Shown: positions 28,853 through 38,559 of the stretch, one piece after another | Numbering within the stretch: position 1 is the first letter of the stretch | Layout of the letters: every line of letters begins with the position of its first letter | Origin: Siphonobacter sp. BAB-5405 | Lineage (GTDB): Bacteria > Bacteroidota > Bacteroidia > Cytophagales > Spirosomataceae | Length of the DNA: 64,000 bases | Direction of reading: 5' to 3' | NCBI RefSeq assembly: GCF_002872335.1 | Contig: NZ_NJAG01000045.1 | Location: forward strand, 278,357 to 342,356 | Program-made: the position numbers and the translations under genes | Notes under the pieces: generated by a model | Seen by the model: the letters and a program-made list of their open reading frames with translations, nothing else | What the model was told of the DNA's origin: nothing | The model's database searches: none

Positions 28853-30011
28853 ATGTTAAATTTTGAGTTTAAAAACCCAACCAAACTTATTTTTGGAACG
28901 GGAAAAATTGCCCAGTTACCCCAGGAAATACCAACCGATGCCCGCGTACTGCTGTTGTACGGTGGTGGAAGTATTAAAATCAACGGGATTTATGACGAGG
29001 TTAAAGCGGCACTTGCCAGTTACGAAGTCGTTGAATTTGGCGGGATTCCGGCCAACCCCGAATACGAAGTACTACTGAAAGCCTTGTCGATCATTAAAGA
29101 ACAATCCATTACGTATTTACTGGCCGTGTGGGGGTGGTTCGGTCATTGATGGGACGAAGTTTCTGGCTTCGGCAGCGTACTACACCGGCCCTGAACCCTG
29201 GGATATTTTGAGTCAGTCAATCCGTACGGAACACGCCATGCCCTTTGGTACGGTACTCACCTTACCGGCTACGGGTTCGGAAATGAACTCCGGAGCGGTT
29301 ATCACCCGGGCCGAAACGCAGGAAAAACGCTCCATGGGGGGACCGGGGCTGTTTCCAGCGTTTTCGATTCTGGACCCTCAAGTGGTTCGCTCCGTACCGC
29401 AGCGACAACTGGCCAATGGGATTACCGACGCCTTTACGCACGTACTGGAGCAATACATGACCTATCCGGTCGGGGCTCGCTTACAGGATCGTTTTGCGGA
29501 AAGCATCATGCAAACGCTGATTGAAATCGCTCCCGTGATCATGCAAAACCCGTCTGATACCGATGCAGCTGGTGATTTTATGTATTGCTGTACGATGGCC
29601 CTTAACGGACTGATTCAGAAAGGGGTACCGACCGACTGGGCCGTGCACGCCATGGGCCACGAACTTACGGCTCTCTATAATATTGATCACGCCCGAACGC
29701 TGGCTATCATCGCTCCGAGTCATTATCGGTATAACTTCCGCACCAAACGCGAAAAACTGACTCAGTACGGCCAACGCGTATGGGGTTTGACGGGGCCTCC
29801 AGAGGAAGTGGCCATCCGGGCCATTGGTCGTACGGAAGAATTTTTCCACTCCCTCGACATCAAAACCAAACTCTCGCAGTACACCGAAAACTACGAAGGT
29901 ACGGCTGAACGCATTGAGGACCGTTTTACGGAACGGGGCTGGCTGGGACTAGGCGAACATAAATCGCTAACGCCTCAGGATGTACGAGCCATCGTGGAAA
30001 TGAGTTATTAA
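28853..30011 (+). CDS. Iron-containing (group III) alcohol dehydrogenase, YqhD/BDH type, one frameshift
   Basis: These NADPH-dependent enzymes reduce aldehydes. The start at 28853 (MLNFEFKNPTKLIFGTGKIAQL) matches the family N-terminus better than the in-frame ATG at 28787. The frame breaks at 29129, where one extra T sits in front of a G5 run. Removing it gives LLAVGGGSVIDGTKF, the nucleotide-binding GGGS motif. After that GTVLTLPATGSEMN, ITDAFTHVLEQYM and WAVHAMGHELTALYNIDHARTLAI carry the metal ligands (Asp, His, His, His). The repaired length of 385 residues equals the family norm. A terminator follows at 30032-30091. Confidence 0.9.
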
Positions 30012-30019
30012 GGTTTAGG

Positions 30020-30164
30020 ATCAAACTTGATACCTAACACAAGGGCCCCGGATAATTAAAATTTCCGGGCCCTTGTGTTAGTACCTTTTTCTAAAGGGAA
30101 AGCCCCGTGAAAGAAGCCTCCGATGCATAAAATCAAACCTGATACTCTAAATCAAACTTGATAC
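30020..30164. repeat. Three copies of a 14-bp ATCAAACTTGATAC motif
   Basis: Copies are at 30020-30033, 30132-30145 (one mismatch, C for T) and 30151-30164. The core ATCAA-x2-TTGAT is palindromic. They lie in the convergent gap between the dehydrogenase and the secreted glycosidase-like gene, one before and two after the terminator hairpin. No role can be assigned. Confidence 0.45.
30032..30091 (+). terminator. Rho-independent terminator
   Basis: A stem pairs CTAACACAAGGGCCC (30034-30048) with GGGCCCTTGTGTTAG (30067-30081), extended by a GC-rich inner part with one bulge. A T5 tract follows at 30086. It terminates the alcohol dehydrogenase transcript. Confidence 0.8.
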
Positions 30165-30177
30165 TTCACTCAACCAT

Positions 30178-32298
30178 TTACCGAGCCAGTACAATACCCG
30201 CAAACGAAGCCAGCGAGGGCAGGGTAAATGCAACGGTACCTTTCTGGTAGGAAAAAGGAAGCGAGCCTTGCTGACCCAGTATATGAATCCGGCTGGGTTT
30301 GAAAGGACAGGCCATCTGGAAACGCAATTGCTGAAGAGGTACGGGTGTAAAATACGTGTTACCGCTAAAACCGGTCAGATTGACCAGGTGTACAATCCAG
30401 CCATCGCTGGCCGATTGCTGGATTTTCTGGGGCGTGTTTTCGGTAAATTCCTGGACAATGACTTCTACCCGATCGGGAGCATTGGTCTGGACAAGGTGGC
30501 CCGCCGATGGATATAGCCGGTCCAGCACATCAAGCAGGAGGTTTTTGTGTTGCTGATACCCGTGCTGGTAATACAGGCGACCGAGATGAATGGGTAACAG
30601 GGCATTGGTACTTTTGCCGTAGGTTTTTAGCCCCATGGCATAGTAGCCCGTGGGGTCGTGGCCGCCAATGATTTCGGGCGGACCGGGTCGTCCTTTCGCC
30701 AAAATGGGCAAGTAGGTGGTGTCGGCTGCCGAAAAATCGTAGAGACCCAGATTGAACTTCCAGAAGAGCATTTTCTGTCCCGGAAAACGTTTAAACGGTG
30801 CCTGCCGCTCGGGACTCAGGTAAAAACCGCTGCCGTCGTGGTCGCTCTGAACTGCTTTCGCCCCGAATAATTCGGCTAAGGCCACTGGATGATCAGAAAG
30901 GGTGCGGTTCGTCGCCAGCAGGCTGGTCCCCTGCTGACTGATTTGTTTTAACGCCTCCACCGAACCTGGACTCAGATAGGTGAGGTCAGGAAGTAGCAAC
31001 ACCCGGTATTTTTTCAGGTCCTGGACCCGTCGGGCAAGCTGCGAATCTTCAATAATATCGAAAGGCAGGTGAGCTTCCTTGAGCATGAGTTGCAGGCCCC
31101 GGTACTCCTGCATGGGTAAACCGCTGGGCCAGGAACCCGGAGCAATCAGAGCAATGCGGGCTACGGAACGGTAGCGACCAAAATACTTTTCGTAGGCTTT
31201 ATGATGGGCGTAGACCTGACGGATGACCTTAAAATTTCGTTCGTCTTCGTAGCCCCGCATGTCACCCATCATGCTGATATCCAGTCCTGAACCGTTGGCA
31301 ATATTTTCGTAAAGGCGGATTCTGACCTCTTCCGGTTCCACAGCATTGTACCGCGACTGAAAAGAAATCTGCTGAATGCTGGCGTTACTGATGATGTGAT
31401 CCGGATAGGAATGAACGGCATTGTTGACATTATCCGATGCCGTATAGGGCCAGTACGGGAGCGTAGTCGAGCTTTGGGATTCGTGGCGGATGATGTCCAC
31501 GTATTCATCCATGTAGGTACAAAGAGCCACCTGTGGATTTTTGGATTTAATCAGCTCGTGCAGGCGTTTGGTCCAGTCATCGACGGTATATTTTTTAAAG
31601 GCTTCGTAGACCTTGTAAACGGAATCCCCTTTGTTTTCTTTTACTGGTAAGCGTAGTCCCTTGCTGTAGGCAGCAAATCGCTTCTGGTCGTGTTCATTCT
31701 GGTCAATTCCGTGGTACACGCCCTCATACGGATTGTTAACCTGATACCCCGGCATATTCAGAAAAATACCATCAATGGGAAAGCGGTCCATCACTTCGGC
31801 GATGATTTCAAAGGCTTTAGTTTGTACGTAGGGAGCGTTGATAGAAACCATTACCATATCGGTATTGTACACCCGTTCGCCCTTGGGAGACAAGTAACAC
31901 CAGTCGGGATGAGCCTTGAAAATACTTTCGTGCACCCGGCTGAAATCAAAGCGTACCATCACCCGGATGCCCTGCTGGTGGCACTTCCGAATCAGATCAT
32001 CCATCAGCGTGGGTGAGCGGAGGTAAGGATTCTGGTAGTGAAAATCCAGCTTGGTGGGATAAAAAGCCATAATACCCCCAATGTTGATCAACAGCGTATT
32101 GGCCGAACTTCGCTGCAAATCTTCCACGATGGAATCCGGATGCATCGTAGCGGCTTCGTAAGCGGGCATGTTGAACTGAATTACGCGGAGATTATTGGCT
32201 TTCCACCAGGGCATCGACCGTGGCCAGTCCGTATGGGATTGACCGTAGGCCATACTTCCCAGGAGAAGCAGGATCAGAGGAATGAATCGTTTTAGCAT
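30178..32298 (-). CDS. Secreted glycosidase-like protein with alpha-amylase-type barrel
   Basis: A 706-residue exported protein; MLKRFIPLILLLLGSMAYG is a signal peptide. Residues 60-330 look like a TIM-barrel glycosidase related to the hypothetical GHL6-type families: SSANTLLINIGGIMAFYPTKLDFHY, MVRFDFSRVHESIFKAHPDW, and PIDGIFLNMPGYQVNNPYEGVY. A Rossmann-like beta-galactosidase trimerisation-type domain follows around 390-520 (YRVLLLPDLTYLSPGSVEALKQ). The C-terminus is a beta-rich domain. Substrate and catalytic residues are not assigned. Convergent with the dehydrogenase and divergent from the GH15 gene. Confidence 0.7.
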   Translation of the reverse strand: MLKRFIPLILLLLGSMAYGQSHTDWPRSMPWWKANNLRVIQFNMPAYEAATMHPDSIVEDLQRSSANTLLINIGGIMAFYPTKLDFHYQNPYLRSPTLMDDLIRKCHQQGIRVMVRFDFSRVHESIFKAHPDWCYLSPKGERVYNTDMVMVSINAPYVQTKAFEIIAEVMDRFPIDGIFLNMPGYQVNNPYEGVYHGIDQNEHDQKRFAAYSKGLRLPVKENKGDSVYKVYEAFKKYTVDDWTKRLHELIKSKNPQVALCTYMDEYVDIIRHESQSSTTLPYWPYTASDNVNNAVHSYPDHIISNASIQQISFQSRYNAVEPEEVRIRLYENIANGSGLDISMMGDMRGYEDERNFKVIRQVYAHHKAYEKYFGRYRSVARIALIAPGSWPSGLPMQEYRGLQLMLKEAHLPFDIIEDSQLARRVQDLKKYRVLLLPDLTYLSPGSVEALKQISQQGTSLLATNRTLSDHPVALAELFGAKAVQSDHDGSGFYLSPERQAPFKRFPGQKMLFWKFNLGLYDFSAADTTYLPILAKGRPGPPEIIGGHDPTGYYAMGLKTYGKSTNALLPIHLGRLYYQHGYQQHKNLLLDVLDRLYPSAGHLVQTNAPDRVEVIVQEFTENTPQKIQQSASDGWIVHLVNLTGFSGNTYFTPVPLQQLRFQMACPFKPSRIHILGQQGSLPFSYQKGTVAFTLPSLASFAGIVLAR

Positions 32299-32447
32299 GT
32301 ATAGAGGTTAGCGTTTCCGACGAAAATAGCGGAAAATCAGCAAAGCCTGCTTCCGGCTGACCCAAAAACAAAACCCGCCCGCTACCAGTTGACACTTATC
32401 ATCTGCCAATCCCCTCGGAACGAACCCACGCGTTCGTCGCTATTCGT

Positions 32448-34240
32448 ATGAATCAGACACCCATCGATCAACACGGCTTAATCGGAAACATGAATACGGC
32501 GGCTCTGGTCTCCTGCAACGGAACCATTGATTTTCTATGCCTGCCCCGGTTTGATTCACCCACGGTATTTGCCCAGCTACTCGACTCGGAAAAGGGCGGT
32601 TACTTTTCCATCCGGCCCACGTTTTCGGATTTAACGTACAAGCAGCTTTATCTAACGGATACGGCTATACTGGTGACCCGCTTTTTCTCCGATTACGGCA
32701 TTGCCGAACTAACGGACTTCATGCCCGTGCACGAAGAGGGTTCCCGGATGACCGTCATTCGTAAGCTAATGGCTGTACGGGGAAACATCGAGTTTGAAAT
32801 CCAGTGTAAGCCCCGTTTTTCGTACGGTCGAATCAGCCACGAAGCTCAGGCGAACGAAATGGGAATCCGGTTTACCGATGCGGACGGTCAGGAGTTACAG
32901 TTATACAGCGAAATTCCGCTGGAGCTATCCGAATCAGACGTCGTATCGCGATTTCGACTGGAGGAAGGCCAAACACTATGTTTTATTCTATGCGATGAGA
33001 GTAAGCTTTGTGAGGAAAGCAAAACGCCCGAATCCAGTATCGCTGATTTATGTAAAACGTACTACGACGCCACCCATGCGTTCTGGAAAACCTGGACCCG
33101 GCAGTCTACTTATAAGGGGCGTTGGCGGGAAATTGTGATTCGCTCCGCCATTACGCTGAAACTCATGTCCTCGCACGAACACGGCTCGGTAGTTGCGGCC
33201 CCTACCTTCGGTTTACCTGAGAGCTTGGGCGGAGAACGTAACTGGGATTACCGCTACGCCTGGATACGAGATTCGGCGTTTACCATGTTTGCGTTTCTGA
33301 AACTGGGTTTTCTGGATGAAGCCCGGCGGTTTATGGATTGGGTGGAACACCACTGCCTCAACGAATCCCTGAAACTGATGTATACCATCGACGGCCAAAC
33401 GCCGCCGGAGGAAGAAGAACTCAGTCATTTTTCGGGTCATAAAGATTCCAAACCGGTTTTGATTGGTAATGGTGCAGCTACGCAACGTCAAATGGACATT
33501 TACGGGGAGCTGATTGATACCATCTACCTGTTCAACAAATACGGCGGCCACATTACGTACGAGTTCTGGAAAAAACTCAGCAAGGAAGTCGAATTTGTCT
33601 GCGGACACTGGCGACTCCCCGATCACGGGATGTGGGAGATTCGGGGGGAAGAAAAACAGTTCCTGCATTCATTCATGATGTGCTGGGTAGCCCTGGATCG
33701 GGCCATTCGCATTGGGGATGAACGCTCGTTCCCCTACCCACGGGAACAGTGGTACCGGGTACGCGATGAAATCTACGACTTCATTTTCAAGGAATTCTGG
33801 TGTGAGGAAAAAGAAGCTTTCGTACAGGTTCGCGGCGGACATGCCCTGGATGCCTCCGTACTGTTGATGCCCCTGGTTCAGTTCATCACGCCCAATGAAC
33901 CCCACTGGCAGAAAACCATGCTGGCCATCGAACGCGAACTCAAACTGGATGTACTCATTTACCGGTACCGCAACGAAGAAACGCAGATTGACGGACTGGA
34001 CGGGGAAGAAGGGACGTTTACGATGTGTTCGTTCTGGTTCGTGGAGTGTCTAACCAAGGGTGGACAGATTGAGCGAGCCAGTAATTTCTTCGAGAAAATT
34101 CTTGCTACGCCAATACCCTCGGCCTGTTTTCGGAACAGCTCAGTAAACGGGGCGAACAGCTGGGAAATTATCCCCAGGCCCTGACCCATCTGGCTCTGAT
34201 TACAGCAGCCATTGAACTGGACCGAAACCTGGGAAGCTAA
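32448..34240 (+). CDS. GH15 glucoamylase/trehalase-family glycoside hydrolase, one frameshift near the C-terminus
   Basis: GH15 (alpha/alpha)6-barrel enzymes release glucose from alpha-glucans or trehalose. It begins [33 protein letters not shown], the bacterial GH15 N-terminal beta domain. The barrel shows [22 protein letters not shown] and [16 protein letters not shown], the latter with the catalytic glutamate. The frame breaks at 34109-34110. One added G replaces [10 protein letters not shown] with [24 protein letters not shown] and moves the stop from 34184 to 34240, giving 597 residues. No signal peptide, so it is cytoplasmic. It may process products of the nearby trehalose/glycogen enzymes. 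It is separated from them and transcribed on its own. Confidence 0.88.
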
Positions 34241-34253
34241 ACCACCAGCAATG

Positions 34254-34288
34254 GATCAGGCGGCTAGGTAAAGCCTGACCGCCTGATC
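34254..34288 (+). terminator. Hairpin after GH15 gene
   Basis: Arms GATCAGGCGG (34254-34263) and CCGCCTGATC (34279-34288) pair 13 bases past the repaired GH15 stop. There is no T tract. Its distance supports the repaired stop at 34240. Confidence 0.5.
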
Positions 34289-34368
34289 AACGAATCAAAG
34301 GGTTGCCCCTTAGTATGGAAAACGTACGCCGTAGCTAACTTCCGGAAACTAATAAAAGAAGCTAAAAC

Positions 34369-34677
34369 CTATGCCTCAGGCTGGGGCTGATTTTGCTTCT
34401 CCAAAGCCTGCCGTAATTGCAGGTTGTCCCGCGAGAGCGATTCAATCTGTGATTTCAAAAAGGCAATCTGGTGTAGCAGGGCATCGACGGTCCGTTCGGT
34501 TTCCTGCCAGGGAGCAGCGGTATCGAGTGTATCCGCCTGGTGCGAATACGCCCGGCAGGTAGATGAACAGAACTTAGCCGTTGAGCGGGAGGCGAAAAAG
34601 GGCGTACCGCACCACTGGCAGGTTTTTTCGAAGATTTTGGCGTTATGCTTGAATCCTTCCTTGCTTAAACGGGGCAT
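34369..34677 (-). CDS. Small zinc-finger protein with coiled-coil tail
   Basis: A 102-residue protein. TCQWCGTPFFASRSTAKFCSSTC has a CxxC...CxxxC four-cysteine arrangement typical of a short FCS/treble-clef-like zinc finger found in bacterial DNA-associated proteins. From residue 60 on, EETERTVDALLHQIAFLKSQI-like heptads (with LKSQIESLSRDNLQLRQAL) form a coiled coil, so it may dimerise. DNA or RNA binding is likely but not shown. No operon partner; the bestrophin gene upstream lies 104 bases away. Confidence 0.75.
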   Translation of the reverse strand: MPRLSKEGFKHNAKIFEKTCQWCGTPFFASRSTAKFCSSTCRAYSHQADTLDTAAPWQETERTVDALLHQIAFLKSQIESLSRDNLQLRQALEKQNQPQPEA

Positions 34678-34780
34678 AGGCGTAATGGTCAGTGAGCTCT
34701 AAAGGTACTAAAATTGTCATAACGCCATGGCAACGTTAATTATTTTTCTTTCGCGGTCTGCTGTTCGAGCGAAGGCCTAC

Positions 34781-35740
34781 TTATAATACGACACCTTTCA
34801 CGGCAGGTTGCGGTTTAGGCAGATCTTTATCGCCCCAGTGTTCTTTCAGGTTGGTTTCAATGGTGAGACTCATGGCCGTCATCGGGATACCCTCCATCCG
34901 ATTTTCGAAAGGATCTTCAATGCGTTCACCCAGTAAATCCAGACACAGGAATACAAAGGAAATAATCACGGAGACAGGCATGCTGGCCCAGCCGATTTCC
35001 TCGACAAAGACAAAGGGGAGGAGGGAAGCGTGAATGAATACGAAAACGCGGGAGGAAAAGCTATACTGCCGGGGGAAGGGGGTATTCTTGATGCGTTCGC
35101 AGCGACCCTGGATGTTATTGAATTCAACCAGAATTTCTTCCACTTTAGTAAAACGATAATCCGATAGCCAGCCTCTCTGGTAAGCCCGTTTCAAATCTTC
35201 CCCCTGCAGGTTAAGCAGATAATTGGGTGGGTTATTCTTCTTACAAAAGACCTTGTATTCCTGCGAGGATAGAAACGATTCAGTATCTGAATACTCATTG
35301 CGTTCTTCGTAGATTTCGTCCTGACTAGTACGATTGTAAGCCTGGGGTCGCCGTAAGAAAACCCGCAGGGCATGCACAAAGGCCATGTGTCGGTATACCA
35401 TGCGATGTTGCAGTTCCCGAACTTCTGCGGCTTCTGCCGGATCTTCGGGGATGATCATAATGAGTACTTCCCGTCCCCAGGCCCGGCTGTAATTCACTAA
35501 CAAACCCCAGATCTGGCGGGCTTCCCACCAGCGGTCATACGCATTATTGTTCTTGAAGCCTAAGAAAATGGAGAGTGCCGTACTAATCGCTGTGATGGTT
35601 GTGAAGGGAAGGTGTAAATGAAAAAGGTTGTAATAATCGTGAAGCAGATAGACCGTTACGGAAAGCACGGTATAGTAAATCAGCCCTTTCCAGGTATAAT
35701 GGAAGATAACTTTCCAGCCAAGATTGCGATCAATGAACAT
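34781..35740 (-). CDS. Bestrophin-family anion channel-like membrane protein
   Basis: A 319-residue member of the bacterial bestrophin family. The start FIDRNLGWKVIFHYTWKGLIYY leads into the first membrane helix. STALSIFLGFKNNNAYDRWWEARQIWGLLVN is the family signature around the pore-lining helix. A second membrane pair is near residues 230-270 (SLLPFVFVEEIGWASMPVSVIISFVFLCLDLLGERIEDPF). The C-terminus has ETNLKEHWG. Bacterial homologues are pentameric channels, some cation-selective. It appears to be monocistronic. Confidence 0.88.
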   Translation of the reverse strand: MFIDRNLGWKVIFHYTWKGLIYYTVLSVTVYLLHDYYNLFHLHLPFTTITAISTALSIFLGFKNNNAYDRWWEARQIWGLLVNYSRAWGREVLIMIIPEDPAEAAEVRELQHRMVYRHMAFVHALRVFLRRPQAYNRTSQDEIYEERNEYSDTESFLSSQEYKVFCKKNNPPNYLLNLQGEDLKRAYQRGWLSDYRFTKVEEILVEFNNIQGRCERIKNTPFPRQYSFSSRVFVFIHASLLPFVFVEEIGWASMPVSVIISFVFLCLDLLGERIEDPFENRMEGIPMTAMSLTIETNLKEHWGDKDLPKPQPAVKGVVL

Positions 35741-36074
35741 AGGATGAAGGGAAGCCAGAGCGAACGTGTGTGGTGTAGAATTTTCAGCATTAGAAAAGTT
35801 TAATGCAGGATATTAACCCGAAAAGAACTTAAAAGTTTTTGGAAGTTCTTAGGAAGAAAAATTGATTTTGTCAGGTAAGCAATGATGAATATATACATAG
35901 GGAAGTATATTACACAGCTATAAAATTTTATAATTATTATAACGTTTTTTTTACGTTATAATGTCAAATAATAGGTACAACTATCAGTCAGTATTCTTAT
36001 ATATCTACCCTATTTAACTATACAAAGTATTCAACCTTCTGCGTTATTTTATCACACAAGGTTGAATAGCTATG
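35741..36074. other. AT-rich intergenic region
   Basis: No gene seen. It holds a perfect 10-bp inverted repeat, ATTATAACGT (35936-35945) and ACGTTATAAT (35953-35962), around a T7 loop. It is upstream of the bestrophin (minus) and 3' of the secreted gene at 36075. The stretch is clearly more AT-rich than its surroundings. Confidence 0.45.
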
Positions 36075-36581
36075 TTACCAATGGCCCGGCGTAAATAAAG
36101 CACCTTGTTGATCATCTGCTCCGAAGAAAATACGCAAAGCTGTTCGACCTTCGCGGTCTTTCTCCCAGGCATAGCGATATTGTTTTTGAGCAGCGGCTAT
36201 CTCCTGATTATTGGCCGGCCTTTTGAAATTTTTACCGGGGTAACAACTGTACTCACCCCGGTACGTTCCCTGCTGAGGCGTGAGTGTGAACGTTTGATTG
36301 CCCGGCTGCATGGTGCCCTTCCAGTACGTATAGGAACTCGTGCGGCAATTGTAATAGGTTGCTGAATTGAGTACATACATTTCAAACGTGCCGTTGGCCT
36401 GTACGTGCAGAGCCATGGCCTGTTCATTAGCGGCTCCCTTGTAACTGCCATCTGTACTCCAGAAACTGGTGGGTGAGAAGCGGCCATAGCTCCATTTACC
36501 CGTTGGAAGCGAACTGGCCCATACGCTCGTTGTATGAAGAATGAATACGAGCATCAAAAACGGTTTGAACGAAGAAATCAT
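36075..36581 (-). CDS. Secreted protein of unknown function
   Basis: I use the ATG at 36581, which places a clean signal peptide (MISSFKPFLMLVFILHTTSVWA) at the very N-terminus; a longer frame starts at 36614. The mature part (about 145 residues) is rich in Tyr, Ser, Gly and Gln, with FEMYVLNSATYYNCRTSS, QTFTLTPQQGTYRGEYSCYPG and REGRTALRIFFG. The pattern suggests a small beta-rich lipocalin-like domain with one possible disulphide (two cysteines), as found in proteins that bind small ligands outside the cell. I do not recognise the family. Confidence 0.65.
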   Translation of the reverse strand: MISSFKPFLMLVFILHTTSVWASSLPTGKWSYGRFSPTSFWSTDGSYKGAANEQAMALHVQANGTFEMYVLNSATYYNCRTSSYTYWKGTMQPGNQTFTLTPQQGTYRGEYSCYPGKNFKRPANNQEIAAAQKQYRYAWEKDREGRTALRIFFGADDQQGALFTPGHW

Positions 36582-36643
36582 TTGATTGAAGGAAAACGGT
36601 TGTTTCGCCTGCAACCTAGCCTCAAAGCGGACCTTTCACCAGG

Positions 36644-36844
36644 TCAATCCGGTTCAACTGCTGAGAACTTCTGCTGAAAGTCATCGATTGCCTGCTGAAC
36701 TGTACTCCTTACCTGACCTAACCAGACTGTTTTGACTTTTGCATACGCCCAATAGATTGATCGCTTTACACGCTGCATCAAAACCATAGTTCCGGCGTAG
36801 GGAATGGTAGGCATAACGATTGGAATGAAGCTCATTTCGTACAA
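36644..36844 (-). CDS. Possible 66-residue protein
   Basis: The frame reads MYEMSFIPIVMPTIPYAGTM and continues RVKRSIYWAYAKVKTVWLG and AIDDFQQKFSAVEPD. It resembles a hydrophobic N-terminal segment followed by an amphipathic helix. It is close (2 bases) to the terminator of the sulfatase gene and has no recognised relatives, so it may be chance. Confidence 0.25.
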   Translation of the reverse strand: MYEMSFIPIVMPTIPYAGTMVLMQRVKRSIYWAYAKVKTVWLGQVRSTVQQAIDDFQQKFSAVEPD

Positions 36845-36845
36845 A

Positions 36846-36878
36846 AAAAGCCCCTTACTTGTACGGCAAGGGGCTTTT
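36846..36878 (-). terminator. Rho-independent terminator after sulfatase
   Basis: Arms AAAAGCCCCTT (36846-36856) and AAGGGGCTTTT (36868-36878) pair. On the minus strand the stem is followed by T7. It sits 4 bases past the sulfatase stop. Confidence 0.88.
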
Positions 36879-36882
36879 CTGT

Positions 36883-38559
36883 TTAACGGCCTGGTTTAGG
36901 CAATACCTGATGCGTCGCCGCCCAGCGTTGCCAGAGGCGGGCCAGTTCGGTCACTTTTTCAGGATGCTGAGCGGCCAGGTTCAGCGTCTCGGTTCGATCC
37001 GTTTTTAGATTATACAAATGCCAGGTGGAATCTGAAGCTGTGGATACCAGTTTCCAGGAACCCTGCCGCACGGATCGAGCCCCAAAATGTTCATTGAAAA
37101 GCTCCGTTGGCCAGTCGGCGGACTTGCCTTTAAACGAGGGAACCAGACTTCGGCCGGTACTGACAGGAATGGCTTTACCATTGATCTGCGTTGGGTACCT
37201 GGCTCCCGAAAGTTCACATACGGTAGCCATTAGATCCATAACGTGTCCCACCTGATCACTGTACGAACCCTTGGATGCAGTAATCCCCTGCGGCCAGAAC
37301 GCAATGAATGGCGTATTAACTCCGCCTTCGTACGATTCTGCTTTCCAGTACCGATAAGGAGTATTCGCCACCGCTGCCCAATGTTTTCCCAAGGAAGCGT
37401 AGGTGGTCTGCGGGCCGGGCAATGCCTGCTTCTCGGTGGCATACACAATTTTCCGGCCATCCCGGGTTTCGCTCGGACGATCAAATCCTGGTCCGTAGGC
37501 CGCACAGTTTTCGGAGCTGGCCCCGTTGTCCGACAGAAAAACGATCAGGGTATTGTCCAGCTCGCCCGTCTGCTTAAGGGCCTGAATGATACGGCCAATG
37601 CCCTGATCCATCCGATCAATCATGGCCGCATGTACACTCATCGCCCGGGCGTCCCAATCTTTGGTCGGATTCGCTTGCCAGTCGGGTAAATCTGTCGGGG
37701 CAAGTTTCGCCTGATCCGCTCGGATGAGTCCCATGTTGACCATTCGCTCGTAGCGGGCCTGTCGAATGGCTTGCCAGCCCGCCTGATAGGTTTTTTCGTA
37801 TTTGGCAATGTCCTCGGGTCTGGCCTGTAAAGGCCAGTGCGGAGCATTTTGGGCAACGTAGATAAAGAATGGTTTTTCCGAAGACGCGAAGGATTTAATG
37901 TAAGACACCGTCGTGTCATTAATGGCGTCGGTATGGTAGTAATCCTTGGGCACCTGCCGCACGGGTTCGGTACCATTGACTAGACTAAAGGGATCGAAGA
38001 AATCCACTACGCCCCAAATGGTACCGAAAAATTTGTCGAATCCCCGACGGGTTGGATATTGTTCCAGCGGAGAAAAGGTACCGAAATCTTTCTGATGATT
38101 GAGCCAGGCTTGCTGATCAGTTCCTTTCGGCTGCACGAGTGTATTCGATACGTGCCACTTTCCGGTCATCGCCGTTTGATAGCCAGCCGATTTCAATACT
38201 TCCGCCAGCGTAACCGTCTGGTCCGTAATATGCCCCTGGTAACCGGGCTGGTTCTCGGCATCAGTCATTTTGCCAATGCCTGCCTGATGATTATACAAAC
38301 CCGTCAGCAGAGCGGCTCGGGTAGGGCAACAGCGGGACGTATTATAAAACTGCCGGTAACGCAGACCATGCTGAGCCAGGAAATCAAGATTAGGGGTGTG
38401 AATTTCGCTACCGTAGCAGCCCAGGTCTGAATAGCCCAGGTCATCGGCGAGTATCAGGATAATATTGGGTGACTTGCGGGAGGGTGTTTTCGCTTTCCAG
38501 GCTCCAAGCATTATCCCCACCATACCCAGGGCCAGGGTGAGCTTACACAGTATCTTCAT
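36883..38559 (-). CDS. Type I sulfatase (arylsulfatase family), exported
   Basis: A 558-residue enzyme hydrolysing sulfate esters, presumably in the periplasm: the N-terminus is a signal peptide (MKILCKLTLALGMVGIMLGA). NIILILADDLGYSDLGCYG holds the calcium-binding D39-D40. C77-C78-P79-T80-R81 followed by AALLTG is the CxPxR formylglycine motif, so maturation by an FGE or anSME is needed. GKWHVS, RRGFDKFFG and FLSDNGASSEN are further sulfatase motifs. The substrate could be a sulfated glycan. No SusC/D or glycosidase is in the same operon, and it seems to be monocistronic. Confidence 0.93.
   Translation of the reverse strand: MKILCKLTLALGMVGIMLGAWKAKTPSRKSPNIILILADDLGYSDLGCYGSEIHTPNLDFLAQHGLRYRQFYNTSRCCPTRAALLTGLYNHQAGIGKMTDAENQPGYQGHITDQTVTLAEVLKSAGYQTAMTGKWHVSNTLVQPKGTDQQAWLNHQKDFGTFSPLEQYPTRRGFDKFFGTIWGVVDFFDPFSLVNGTEPVRQVPKDYYHTDAINDTTVSYIKSFASSEKPFFIYVAQNAPHWPLQARPEDIAKYEKTYQAGWQAIRQARYERMVNMGLIRADQAKLAPTDLPDWQANPTKDWDARAMSVHAAMIDRMDQGIGRIIQALKQTGELDNTLIVFLSDNGASSENCAAYGPGFDRPSETRDGRKIVYATEKQALPGPQTTYASLGKHWAAVANTPYRYWKAESYEGGVNTPFIAFWPQGITASKGSYSDQVGHVMDLMATVCELSGARYPTQINGKAIPVSTGRSLVPSFKGKSADWPTELFNEHFGARSVRQGSWKLVSTASDSTWHLYNLKTDRTETLNLAAQHPEKVTELARLWQRWAATHQVLPKPGR

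Noticed and set aside
29129..29149. Programmed frameshifting in the alcohol dehydrogenase
   Set aside because: No stimulatory structure or conserved slippery site is evident and the window is full of similar one-base breaks; an error is simpler.
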